Below are positions 1-5,254 of a DNA stretch of 5,936 nt, piece by piece. The DNA is from CAYFJO01 sp964343305 (lineage in GTDB: Bacteria > Planctomycetota > Planctomycetia > Pirellulales > Pirellulaceae): positions 1-5,936 of the forward strand of contig CAYFJO010000605.1 of assembly GCA_964343305.1 (NCBI GenBank), in the 5' to 3' direction. Numbering within the stretch: the stretch's first letter is position 1; each line of letters begins with the position of its first letter. Position numbers and translations under genes: made by a program. The notes beneath the pieces are model-generated. The model ran no database searches. It was not told the origin of the DNA and saw only the letters and a program-made list of their open reading frames with translations.

Positions 1-532
1 CGGCAAAGACCGTTTGATAGGTTTGCTGATCGGCGTCGACCATCTCGCCGTCGCGAATGTAGGGCGGCAAAGGGACTCGCCCGACTCGGTCGAGGATGTC
101 GAACGTGGTGTCGTCGTTCGACGGACGTGCCGCCCAGGTGTCGTCTTCGAATTTGCTGAGCAGCGTCAATTGCACGTCGGCGCGGCCTTGGCGGTCCTCC
201 AGCGTGACCGTTTCGCCCGCCGTCAATTTGCCCCGCGTTTTGCTCATCACCAACCAGTTGCCAGATTCGTCAGCTTCGAGATAAAGTCCTTGCCAACGAC
301 CTCCCGTTTGTGTGCGGCGGCCGACTAGCCGTGCGGGAACGACTCGTGTGTCGTTCAAGACGATCGCGTCGCCGGCACGAAGATGTTCTGGCAAATTGCG
401 AACGTGAGAATGCGAGATGGTTTGCCGCTGGCGATCGACGACCAGCAAGCGAGCGTCGCTGCGATTGGCAAGCGGTTGTTGCGCGATCAACTCGGAGGGC
501 AGCTCGTAATCATACTGCGAGAGTCCGGACAT
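1..532 (-). CDS. queA: tRNA preQ1(34) S-adenosylmethionine ribosyltransferase-isomerase QueA, N-terminal part (cut by window edge)
   Basis: QueA transfers and isomerises the ribosyl group of S-adenosylmethionine onto preQ1 at wobble position 34 of GUN-anticodon tRNAs (Tyr, His, Asn, Asp), giving epoxyqueuosine; it is cytoplasmic. I translated the frame by hand from the ATG at 532-530: 177 codons with no stop, running off the left edge, so about half of the usual 340-360 residues is visible. Family blocks appear in order: LPSELIAQQPLANRSDARLL (11-30), LRAGDAIVLNDTRVVPARL (51-69), TGGRWQGLYLE (76-86), LPPYIR (155-160) and D..TYQTVFA (167-177). The usual GGK(V/I)E is GGRWQ here. The start is chosen because it places YDYELP at the normal N-terminus; no Shine-Dalgarno precedes it. 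The stop of the DUF481 gene lies 113 bases upstream on the same strand. The missing C-terminal half cannot be judged. Confidence 0.93.
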   Translation of the reverse strand, partial: MSGLSQYDYELPSELIAQQPLANRSDARLLVVDRQRQTISHSHVRNLPEHLRAGDAIVLNDTRVVPARLVGRRTQTGGRWQGLYLEADESGNWLVMSKTRGKLTAGETVTLEDRQGRADVQLTLLSKFEDDTWAARPSNDDTTFDILDRVGRVPLPPYIRDGEMVDADQQTYQTVFA

Positions 533-645
533 AGAAACGATTGTCGTATGATTCTGGTTCGACGTAAATCGTTTGTCTGGAACTTGTGGAATCTCCGAGT
601 TCCGCAGTTTCAGGTACTTTGGAGGTCTCGGCGCTGAAAACTCGG

Positions 646-1521
646 CTACAGCTTCCAAAGCAACAGCAGCGAGTAGTTGATGTCGTTTGCCTTGGCGCCG
701 TTGGGCGTGCTGTCGTAACGATTGGTGGCTTCGATTTTCAAGCTCAAGTCCGACTCGGCGTCCAGCAGGAAAACCCACGCACCTTTGGTGATCATGCGGT
801 ATTCCGAAAAGTCCCATTCGGGATAGTAATCGACGGAGCCGGTGAATTTTTGCCGAGAGGTATATTGCCGTTCATAGTCCATGCCAAAGACGGCTTCCCC
901 AACGTAATTGTCATCGATCCCGCCAATCTCGCGGGAGAAACCACCACCGAAACGCGTGCTCAATTGCGTGACTTCGGTGTTGAACAATTTGTAACTCAAG
1001 CCCGCATTGACCGCCAAGCGGATGTCAAAGTCACGCTGCCGGTCGGCAACGATGTTTTGGGCAATGAAGAAACTGAACGGCGAATCGCCGAACTTCAACT
1101 CACCACGCGAATCAAAAATAAAGACACTTTGCGTCGTCACGCCTTCCGTTCGAGTGCGGGCGTAGGATATGTCGTACTTGTGAAGTTTTCGCTCGGTTTC
1201 GTGTTTGATATCGATGCCCGTTTTGAAACTGAGCGTGTCCGTGTTGCCGGACTGGCCGTTGAGTCCCAACTCAAAGCTAATGTCCCAGATCTGAAGTCCA
1301 AACCAACTTGTGGGAGAGTAGAAGGAAGACGGGCCCGTGACACCGACGCCACCCACCGGCGGCAGGGTCTCGGTTGAATTCCAGGCAGGATCGGAACCCG
1401 GAGCGAGCAGGTCCATTTGTGGCGACGGCAACCGCTCCAATTCATAGTCGGATGGCCCTTGCGCGCGAAGTGTCGAACACACACACAGAACTGCGACCAA
1501 GATAAAACTTGTCCAACGCAT
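646..1521 (-). CDS. DUF481 / YdiY-type outer-membrane beta-barrel protein
   Basis: A 291-residue envelope protein of the DUF481 family (YdiY-like, often labelled salt-induced outer membrane protein); its molecular role is unknown. Residues 1-20 (MRWTSFILVAV...TLRA) look like a Sec signal peptide with probable cleavage after LRA. A Pro/Gly-rich linker (about 31-70) follows, then a barrel of alternating beta segments from about 72 to the end. Family signatures are ELGLNGQSGNTDTLSF (84-99) and NRYDSTPNGAKANDINYS (267-284), and the chain ends in the strand NYSLLLLWKL. The frame is open to an ATG at 1602, but that adds 27 residues ahead of the signal peptide. The ATG at 1521-1519 is preferred because it opens the signal peptide and has AGGGG with a 4-base spacer upstream. 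The nearest upstream gene, valS, ends 493 bases away, so it probably has its own promoter. Its link to queA downstream looks accidental. Confidence 0.88.
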   Translation of the reverse strand: MRWTSFILVAVLCVCSTLRAQGPSDYELERLPSPQMDLLAPGSDPAWNSTETLPPVGGVGVTGPSSFYSPTSWFGLQIWDISFELGLNGQSGNTDTLSFKTGIDIKHETERKLHKYDISYARTRTEGVTTQSVFIFDSRGELKFGDSPFSFFIAQNIVADRQRDFDIRLAVNAGLSYKLFNTEVTQLSTRFGGGFSREIGGIDDNYVGEAVFGMDYERQYTSRQKFTGSVDYYPEWDFSEYRMITKGAWVFLLDAESDLSLKIEATNRYDSTPNGAKANDINYSLLLLWKL

Positions 1522-1530
1522 TGTTCCCCT
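1522..1530 (-). promoter_or_regulatory. Shine-Dalgarno-like site of the DUF481 gene
   Basis: On the minus strand the start codon is preceded by AGGGG (1530-1526) and the spacer AACA (1525-1522). This is the clearest ribosome-binding site in the window and decides the start at 1521. Its first base is also the last base of the palindrome at 1530-1547. Confidence 0.6.
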
Positions 1531-1547
1531 GCCGACGAACGTCGGCA
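1530..1547. repeat. Perfect 18-base palindrome touching the DUF481 gene ribosome-binding site
   Basis: TGCCGACG-AA-CGTCGGCA is an 8-base perfect inverted repeat around a 2-base centre, or 7 pairs with a GAAC loop. In the mRNA of the DUF481 gene it would form a GC-rich hairpin ending on the AGGGG ribosome-binding site. On the minus strand it is preceded by CTAGGG, resembling the TAG lead of the other intergenic palindromes here. It may be a regulator site, an RNA hairpin that affects translation, or one member of a dispersed repeat family; the sequence alone does not decide. Confidence 0.7.
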
Positions 1548-1814
1548 CCCTAGTGATAATGGGGTGAAGGATTTGATTCGTATCACGCCGGCCGGATGAC
1601 AAGGAAGTTGGCCAACACTGAGACGAGTGACTGGGGCTTGTACCAGATTTGTGGGAAACGAAACAATGCCATTTTACGAAGAAACCGATGTTCCTTTGCT
1701 AGCGTGTGCCCGGATCGTGGCGGATCTCGGTCGTGAACTTGTGCGTTGCTGGAGCAATCGGGTTACACTGGTTCGTCGTTCATGGGGAAAGTCGGCAAGG
1801 CTTTCGGGAAGGCT

Positions 1815-1833
1815 GGAAGTCTCGGCGACTTCC
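1815..1833. repeat. Short palindromic repeat, copy A (GGAAGTC arms)
   Basis: Perfect 7-base arms GGAAGTC (1815-1821) and GACTTCC (1827-1833) surround the 5-base loop TCGGC. It matches the element at 5220-5238 in 18 of 19 positions, the only difference being in the loop (C versus T). Two near-identical copies 3.4 kb apart in separate spacers indicate a dispersed repeat. Confidence 0.8.
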
Positions 1834-1923
1834 ACAACGAATTTAAATCACCGATTAGCGGGACAGCGCCACTTTGAGAACTGATAGCATGCGCAAGTTC
1901 ATGTGTGTAAATCGTTTAACGGC

Positions 1924-1938
1924 GCGGCCGTTGGCCGC
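1924..1938. repeat. Short GC-rich inverted repeat
   Basis: GCGGCC (1924-1929) and GGCCGC (1933-1938) form a perfect 6-base inverted repeat around GTT. It is the most distal of three closely spaced hairpins downstream of valS. There is no T-tract on either side, so a terminator role is doubtful. Confidence 0.5.
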
Positions 1939-1953
1939 AACCAAACTGTAAGA

Positions 1954-1969
1954 CGGGCACTCCTGCCCG
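1954..1969. repeat. Short palindromic repeat (CGGGCA arms) downstream of valS
   Basis: CGGGCA (1954-1959) and TGCCCG (1964-1969) form a perfect 6-base inverted repeat with the 4-base loop CTCC. Read on the minus strand it is preceded by GTAG and followed by TCTTACAGTTTGG, which is only mildly T-rich. It lies 15 bases beyond the hairpin at 1985-2006 and shares its design. Confidence 0.6.
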
Positions 1970-1984
1970 CTACAAACTCAGGAT

Positions 1985-2006
1985 GGACGGATTAGGCAAT
2001 CCGTCC
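1985..2006. repeat. Short palindromic repeat (GGACGGATT arms) just after the valS stop
   Basis: GGACGGATT (1985-1993) and AATCCGTCC (1998-2006) form a perfect 9-base inverted repeat with the loop AGGC. It starts 8 bases after the valS stop codon and on the minus strand is preceded by GTA. It could help end valS transcription or protect the mRNA 3' end, but it is followed by ATCCTGAG and not a T-run, so it is not a canonical intrinsic terminator. Confidence 0.7.
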
Positions 2007-2014
2007 TACTCCAG

Positions 2015-5000
2015 TCACTCCATCTCGCGCAATGCTTCCAGCGATGCTTCGATGGACTTCAGTTGTTCAATGCACTCCGCAAGACTGTCGCGAACGTCTT
2101 GTACAACTCTTTCGGGGGCTTTGTCGACGAAGTTGGAATTGGCCAGTTTCTTTTCCTTTGCCGTCTTGTTGCTGAGAACTTGCTCGTGTTCCTTTTCAAG
2201 CCGCTCTTTCTCAGCGGCGACATCGATGAAGTTTTTCAAGTCGACGTAAACATCCATCCCCTGCAGGCTAACTGTCGCGTTGGTCTTCGGAGGCTTGATG
2301 TCCGTTCCCCAGCCGATCGCTTTGCCACCGTTAGGCATCGTTTCGAAGTAGCCTTGCATCGGTTCGAGCGAAGCCGCGGTTTCTTGATCACATCGAACAC
2401 TAAACTCAACCGTTTCCTTGGGAGCAATGTTCTGACGGCTTTTAATCTCGCGAATCGCACCCAGTACGCCTTGGAATTTGGCAAACCGCGTTTCGATCGC
2501 TGTGTCTTGTCGCGCGAGATCAGCTTCCGGCCACGGCGCGGTCATAATGCTCTCGGTTGCTTTTGAGGGCTCGGGCAAACCTCGCTCAGGAACAATCTTG
2601 GCAAACTGCTGCCAGACTTCTTCGGTGATGAACGGCATCATCGGATGCAACAGACGCAGCAAGCTGTCGAGCGTGTGCGCGAGGACTCGGCCAGCGGTTT
2701 CTTTTTGTGTGTCGTCCTGCAGACGACCTTTGACCATCTCGATATAAAAGCTGCAGAACTCGTCCCACGCAAAGTCGTACAACGTTCGCGCGGCGTGATC
2801 AAAATGGTAGACGTTCAGATGCTCGGTGACTTGCTTCGTGACAGTCGCCAACCGGCTGAGAACCCAACGGTCTTCGACTTCGAGCGAATCTTCATCAACC
2901 GGACCGGGCTTCATGTCGGTCAAGTTCAACAAACCAAAGCGCGCGGCGTTCCAAAGTTTGTTGGCAAAGTTGCGACCATACTCGAACCGCTCGCTAACCA
3001 TCCGGGCGACCGGCTCACCTTCGTCGGCGTCGTACCAAGGCGTCGAAAATTGCGATTCCTTCTTGCAACTCGGGCAAGGCATCTTGGGCTTGTCGGCCCA
3101 GTTCTTGATTTTCTTATTGATCGACTCCGGAGCCATCAAACCGTGTTTGTTTGCCTGCGGAATCGTATCGCCGCAATGCGGACATTCGTAGGCCATCGGC
3201 AATCGAACATCTTGGTTTTCGCCAGCAAACGAAGCGATCGTAAATCGAACGGCATCAGTGCCATACTTGTCGAACAAATCCATCGGATCGACGCCGTTGC
3301 CTTTTGTTTTGGACATCGTCTGGCCAAAGCCGTCGAGGATCTTGGCGTGAACGCAAACGTGACCGAACGGGATGTCGCGCAAGTTATAGAGCCCCGTCAA
3401 AACCATTCGAGCAACCCACAACGTGATAATGTCGCGGCTCGTGACGAGAACGTTGCCTGGGTAGAAGTAGTCAAGAACCGGGTTTCCGTCGCCACCCGAA
3501 CTGTCGGGTTCATTATTCAACGGTGGGCTGTGATCCGTGTCCGGCCAGCCAAGCGTCGCGTGTGGCCATAGTGCGGACGAGAACCACGTATCGAGAACAT
3601 CCTCTTCTTGAATAAACCCAATCGCTTCGACTTGCGACTCGAGTTCAGGGTCTTCGTCTCGAACGCACAGATACGCAATACCCTCGAAGGTATCGGGATC
3701 CCATTCGTGCCAAAACGCGCATCGGTCAATGTTCGCCTCGTGCGAATAAACGGTTCCGGCAGCCGCTGCGACAGAATCCCTTTCCTCTTTTCCGTTGAAC
3801 GGCTTCATCCAGACTGGAATGCGATGTCCCCACCAAAGTTGGCGGCTGATGCACCAGTCGCGTTTTTCGCTGAGCCAATCAAGGTACGTCTTTTCGTAAC
3901 GCTTGGGATAGAACGTGACACGACCATCCGTGACTGCGTCCATGGCGGCCTGGCCAAGCTTGTCCATTTTGACAAACCATTGGTCGGACAAGTACGGTTC
4001 GATCGGCGTCTTCGAACGGTCGCTGTGTTTGATCGGAACTTCGCGATCCTCGACGCCTTCGAAGTGGCCCAACTCGTCCATGTCGGCGGTGACCATCTTG
4101 CGAACTTCGTAGCGATCGACGCCAACGTACTTTTCGTTCTCGGCGTCCTCGTTGACTGTGCCGTCGTCGCTCAGAATGTTGATGACGGCGAGGTCGTTTC
4201 GCTGGCCACATGCCCAGTCGTTGGGATCGTGTGCCGGTGTGACTTTGACCGCGCCGGTGCCTTCTTCCATCTTGGCCAATCGGCCGTCGGCGATGATTGG
4301 AATCAAGCGGCCGTTCAGCGGGATGCGAACGTTTTTGCCAACGATGCCTTTGTAACGATCGTCGCGCGGATGGACACACACGGCCGAGTCGCCGAGCATC
4401 GTTTCGGGACGCGTCGTCGAGAACGAAATCTTCTGCCCGGTCGGCTCACCGTTGTCGTCGACGACGGGGTAGTTGTACGTCCAAAACTGGCCGGCGATGT
4501 TTTCTGTGTAAACTTCGTCATCGGCAACAGCGGTCCGAAGATATGTGTCCCAGTTGACCAGTCGTTTGCCACGGAAGATCAAACCGTCGCTAAACATTTT
4601 GAAAAACGTGCGGCGGACCGCTTTGCTGCACAGATCGTCGAGCGTAAATCGCGTGCGCCGCCAATCGCAGCTCGCACCGAGTTCTTTGAGCTGGCCGAGG
4701 ATGCGTTTTTCGTAGGCGTCTTTCCATTTCCAGATGCGCTGGACCAGCGCTTCGCGTCCGATGTCGTGGCGCGTGAGGCCTTCGTCTTCGAGCATGCGGC
4801 GCTCGACGACGGATTGTGTGGCAATGCCAGCGTGATCCGTGCCAGGCATCCAGAGTGCTACGTAACCTTGCATCCGCCGCCAACGAGTGATGACATCCTG
4901 GCATGTGCCGTTCAGTGCATGGCCCATGTGCAGCGCGCCCGTAACGTTGGGCAGCGGGATCATGATCGTGTGCGGTTCTTTGTCAGGATCCGGATCGGCG

Positions 5001-5095
5001 TTGAAATAGCCACCGTCTTCCCAGAATTTGAAAATGCGAGGTTGAGCTTCGCTGTAATCGAAGCGATTGGGATAGTCTTCCGCGGAAAATGCCAT
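2015..5095 (-). CDS. valS: Valyl-tRNA synthetase (class I)
   Basis: ValRS charges tRNA-Val with valine using ATP and hydrolyses mischarged Thr-tRNA in its CP1 editing domain; it is cytoplasmic. The protein has 1026 residues, longer than the usual 880-950. The HIGH motif is HMGH (56-59) in PLPNVTGALHMGHAL. The CP1 editing domain shows TTRPETMLGD (227-236) and GTGAVKVTPAHDPNDW (279-294). DVLDTWFSSALWP (499-511) precedes the KMSKS loop, which is TMSKT (593-597). A roughly 60-residue insertion with CPHC (638-641) and CPSC (674-677) looks like a zinc ribbon. The anticodon-binding region opens with NKLWNAARF (712-720), and a Lys/Glu-rich C-terminal coiled coil (about 960-1026) contains NFVDKAPERVV. 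The ATG at 5155 is rejected because it lies inside the cimA terminator hairpin; MAFSAEDYPNRFDY at 5095 fits the family N-terminus, with a weak GGA about 8 bases upstream. Confidence 0.97.
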   Translation of the reverse strand: MAFSAEDYPNRFDYSEAQPRIFKFWEDGGYFNADPDPDKEPHTIMIPLPNVTGALHMGHALNGTCQDVITRWRRMQGYVALWMPGTDHAGIATQSVVERRMLEDEGLTRHDIGREALVQRIWKWKDAYEKRILGQLKELGASCDWRRTRFTLDDLCSKAVRRTFFKMFSDGLIFRGKRLVNWDTYLRTAVADDEVYTENIAGQFWTYNYPVVDDNGEPTGQKISFSTTRPETMLGDSAVCVHPRDDRYKGIVGKNVRIPLNGRLIPIIADGRLAKMEEGTGAVKVTPAHDPNDWACGQRNDLAVINILSDDGTVNEDAENEKYVGVDRYEVRKMVTADMDELGHFEGVEDREVPIKHSDRSKTPIEPYLSDQWFVKMDKLGQAAMDAVTDGRVTFYPKRYEKTYLDWLSEKRDWCISRQLWWGHRIPVWMKPFNGKEERDSVAAAAGTVYSHEANIDRCAFWHEWDPDTFEGIAYLCVRDEDPELESQVEAIGFIQEEDVLDTWFSSALWPHATLGWPDTDHSPPLNNEPDSSGGDGNPVLDYFYPGNVLVTSRDIITLWVARMVLTGLYNLRDIPFGHVCVHAKILDGFGQTMSKTKGNGVDPMDLFDKYGTDAVRFTIASFAGENQDVRLPMAYECPHCGDTIPQANKHGLMAPESINKKIKNWADKPKMPCPSCKKESQFSTPWYDADEGEPVARMVSERFEYGRNFANKLWNAARFGLLNLTDMKPGPVDEDSLEVEDRWVLSRLATVTKQVTEHLNVYHFDHAARTLYDFAWDEFCSFYIEMVKGRLQDDTQKETAGRVLAHTLDSLLRLLHPMMPFITEEVWQQFAKIVPERGLPEPSKATESIMTAPWPEADLARQDTAIETRFAKFQGVLGAIREIKSRQNIAPKETVEFSVRCDQETAASLEPMQGYFETMPNGGKAIGWGTDIKPPKTNATVSLQGMDVYVDLKNFIDVAAEKERLEKEHEQVLSNKTAKEKKLANSNFVDKAPERVVQDVRDSLAECIEQLKSIEASLEALREME

Positions 5096-5140
5096 TGGTA
5101 TGTCCGTTTTGATCTTGAAGCAATTGGAATCCCTAAAGTA

Positions 5141-5172
5141 ACAAAAGCCCGGCATGTTGGGGATGCCGGGCT
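5141..5172 (-). terminator. Intrinsic terminator of cimA
   Basis: AGCCCGGCAT (5172-5163 on the minus strand) and ATGCCGGGCT (5155-5146) form a perfect 10-base stem around a 7-base loop. The minus strand then continues TTTGTTACTTT, so the run after the stem is TTTTGTTACTTT counting the final stem base. This is the strongest terminator-like signal in the window. It ends transcription coming from cimA about 80 bases after its stop and lies ahead of valS, which argues that valS has its own promoter downstream of it. Confidence 0.75.
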
Positions 5173-5196
5173 ATGAGTCGTGCGAGCTAATGGTAG

Positions 5197-5216
5197 CCGG
5201 ATTCGCCAGAATTCGG
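5197..5216. repeat. Short palindromic repeat (CCGGATTC/GAATTCGG arms)
   Basis: CCGGATTC (5197-5204) and GAATTCGG (5209-5216) pair over 8 bases with one G-T wobble, around the loop GCCA. The plus strand reads GTAG directly before the left arm (sharing no arm base), the same lead seen on the minus strand of the palindromes after valS. The arms are almost self-complementary around GAATTC. Confidence 0.65.
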
Positions 5217-5219
5217 ATC

Positions 5220-5238
5220 GGAAGTCTTGGCGACTTCC
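5220..5238. repeat. Short palindromic repeat, copy B (GGAAGTC arms)
   Basis: GGAAGTC (5220-5226) and GACTTCC (5232-5238) form a perfect 7-base inverted repeat around TTGGC. It is nearly identical to the element at 1815-1833 and lies 16 bases after the cimA stop codon. No T-run follows it. Confidence 0.8.
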
Positions 5239-5254
5239 ACCATGGCTAACAGGT

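Larger units (their letters stand above)
1522..2014. other. Intergenic region of about 490 bases rich in inverted repeats, no convincing gene
   Basis: This spacer separates the valS stop from the DUF481 gene start. It holds the palindromes at 1530-1547, 1815-1833, 1924-1938, 1954-1969 and 1985-2006, and a short inverted repeat TTGCT-GG-AGCAA at 1746-1757. It should also carry the promoter of the DUF481 gene, but I see no hexamer pair good enough to call. An 85-codon plus-strand frame (1627-1884) and a 31-codon frame (1782-1877) are open, but neither has a ribosome-binding site or a recognisable product. No tRNA or structured RNA family was recognised. Confidence 0.6.
5096..5254. other. cimA-valS spacer
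   Basis: This 159-base spacer carries three palindromes (5146-5172, 5197-5216, 5220-5238). The middle and right ones are only 3 bases apart and the right one begins 16 bases beyond the cimA stop. The remaining 50 bases before valS are AT-richer and should carry its promoter, but no clear -35/-10 pair is visible. Confidence 0.55.

Noticed and set aside
14..534. Overlapping plus-strand frames at the left edge
   Set aside because: They are shadows of queA, which runs on the minus strand through the left edge without a stop and carries all expected N-terminal motifs.
579..603. GGAACT ... AGTTCC inverted repeat upstream of queA
   Set aside because: Only 6-base arms with a 13-base gap; this can easily arise by chance and has no supporting promoter signal.
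586..1377. 263-codon open frame on the plus strand
   Set aside because: Antisense to the DUF481 gene, which has a signal peptide, a ribosome-binding site and family motifs on the other strand.
1627..1884. 85-codon plus-strand frame in the spacer
   Set aside because: No ribosome-binding site, no domain, and it spans a dispersed palindrome; the translation looks random.
2645..3571. 308-codon open frame on the plus strand
   Set aside because: Antisense to valS; Arg/Val-rich low-information translation, no family resemblance.
5096..5155. 20-codon N-terminal extension of valS starting at 5155
   Set aside because: The ATG falls inside the stem of the cimA terminator, and the extra residues match nothing in ValRS. 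The start at 5095 aligns with the family.
3608..5176. 522-codon open frame on the plus strand
   Set aside because: It lies wholly antisense to valS, whose HMGH, editing and anticodon-region motifs are unmistakable. The translation is a composition-driven shadow with no recognisable domain.
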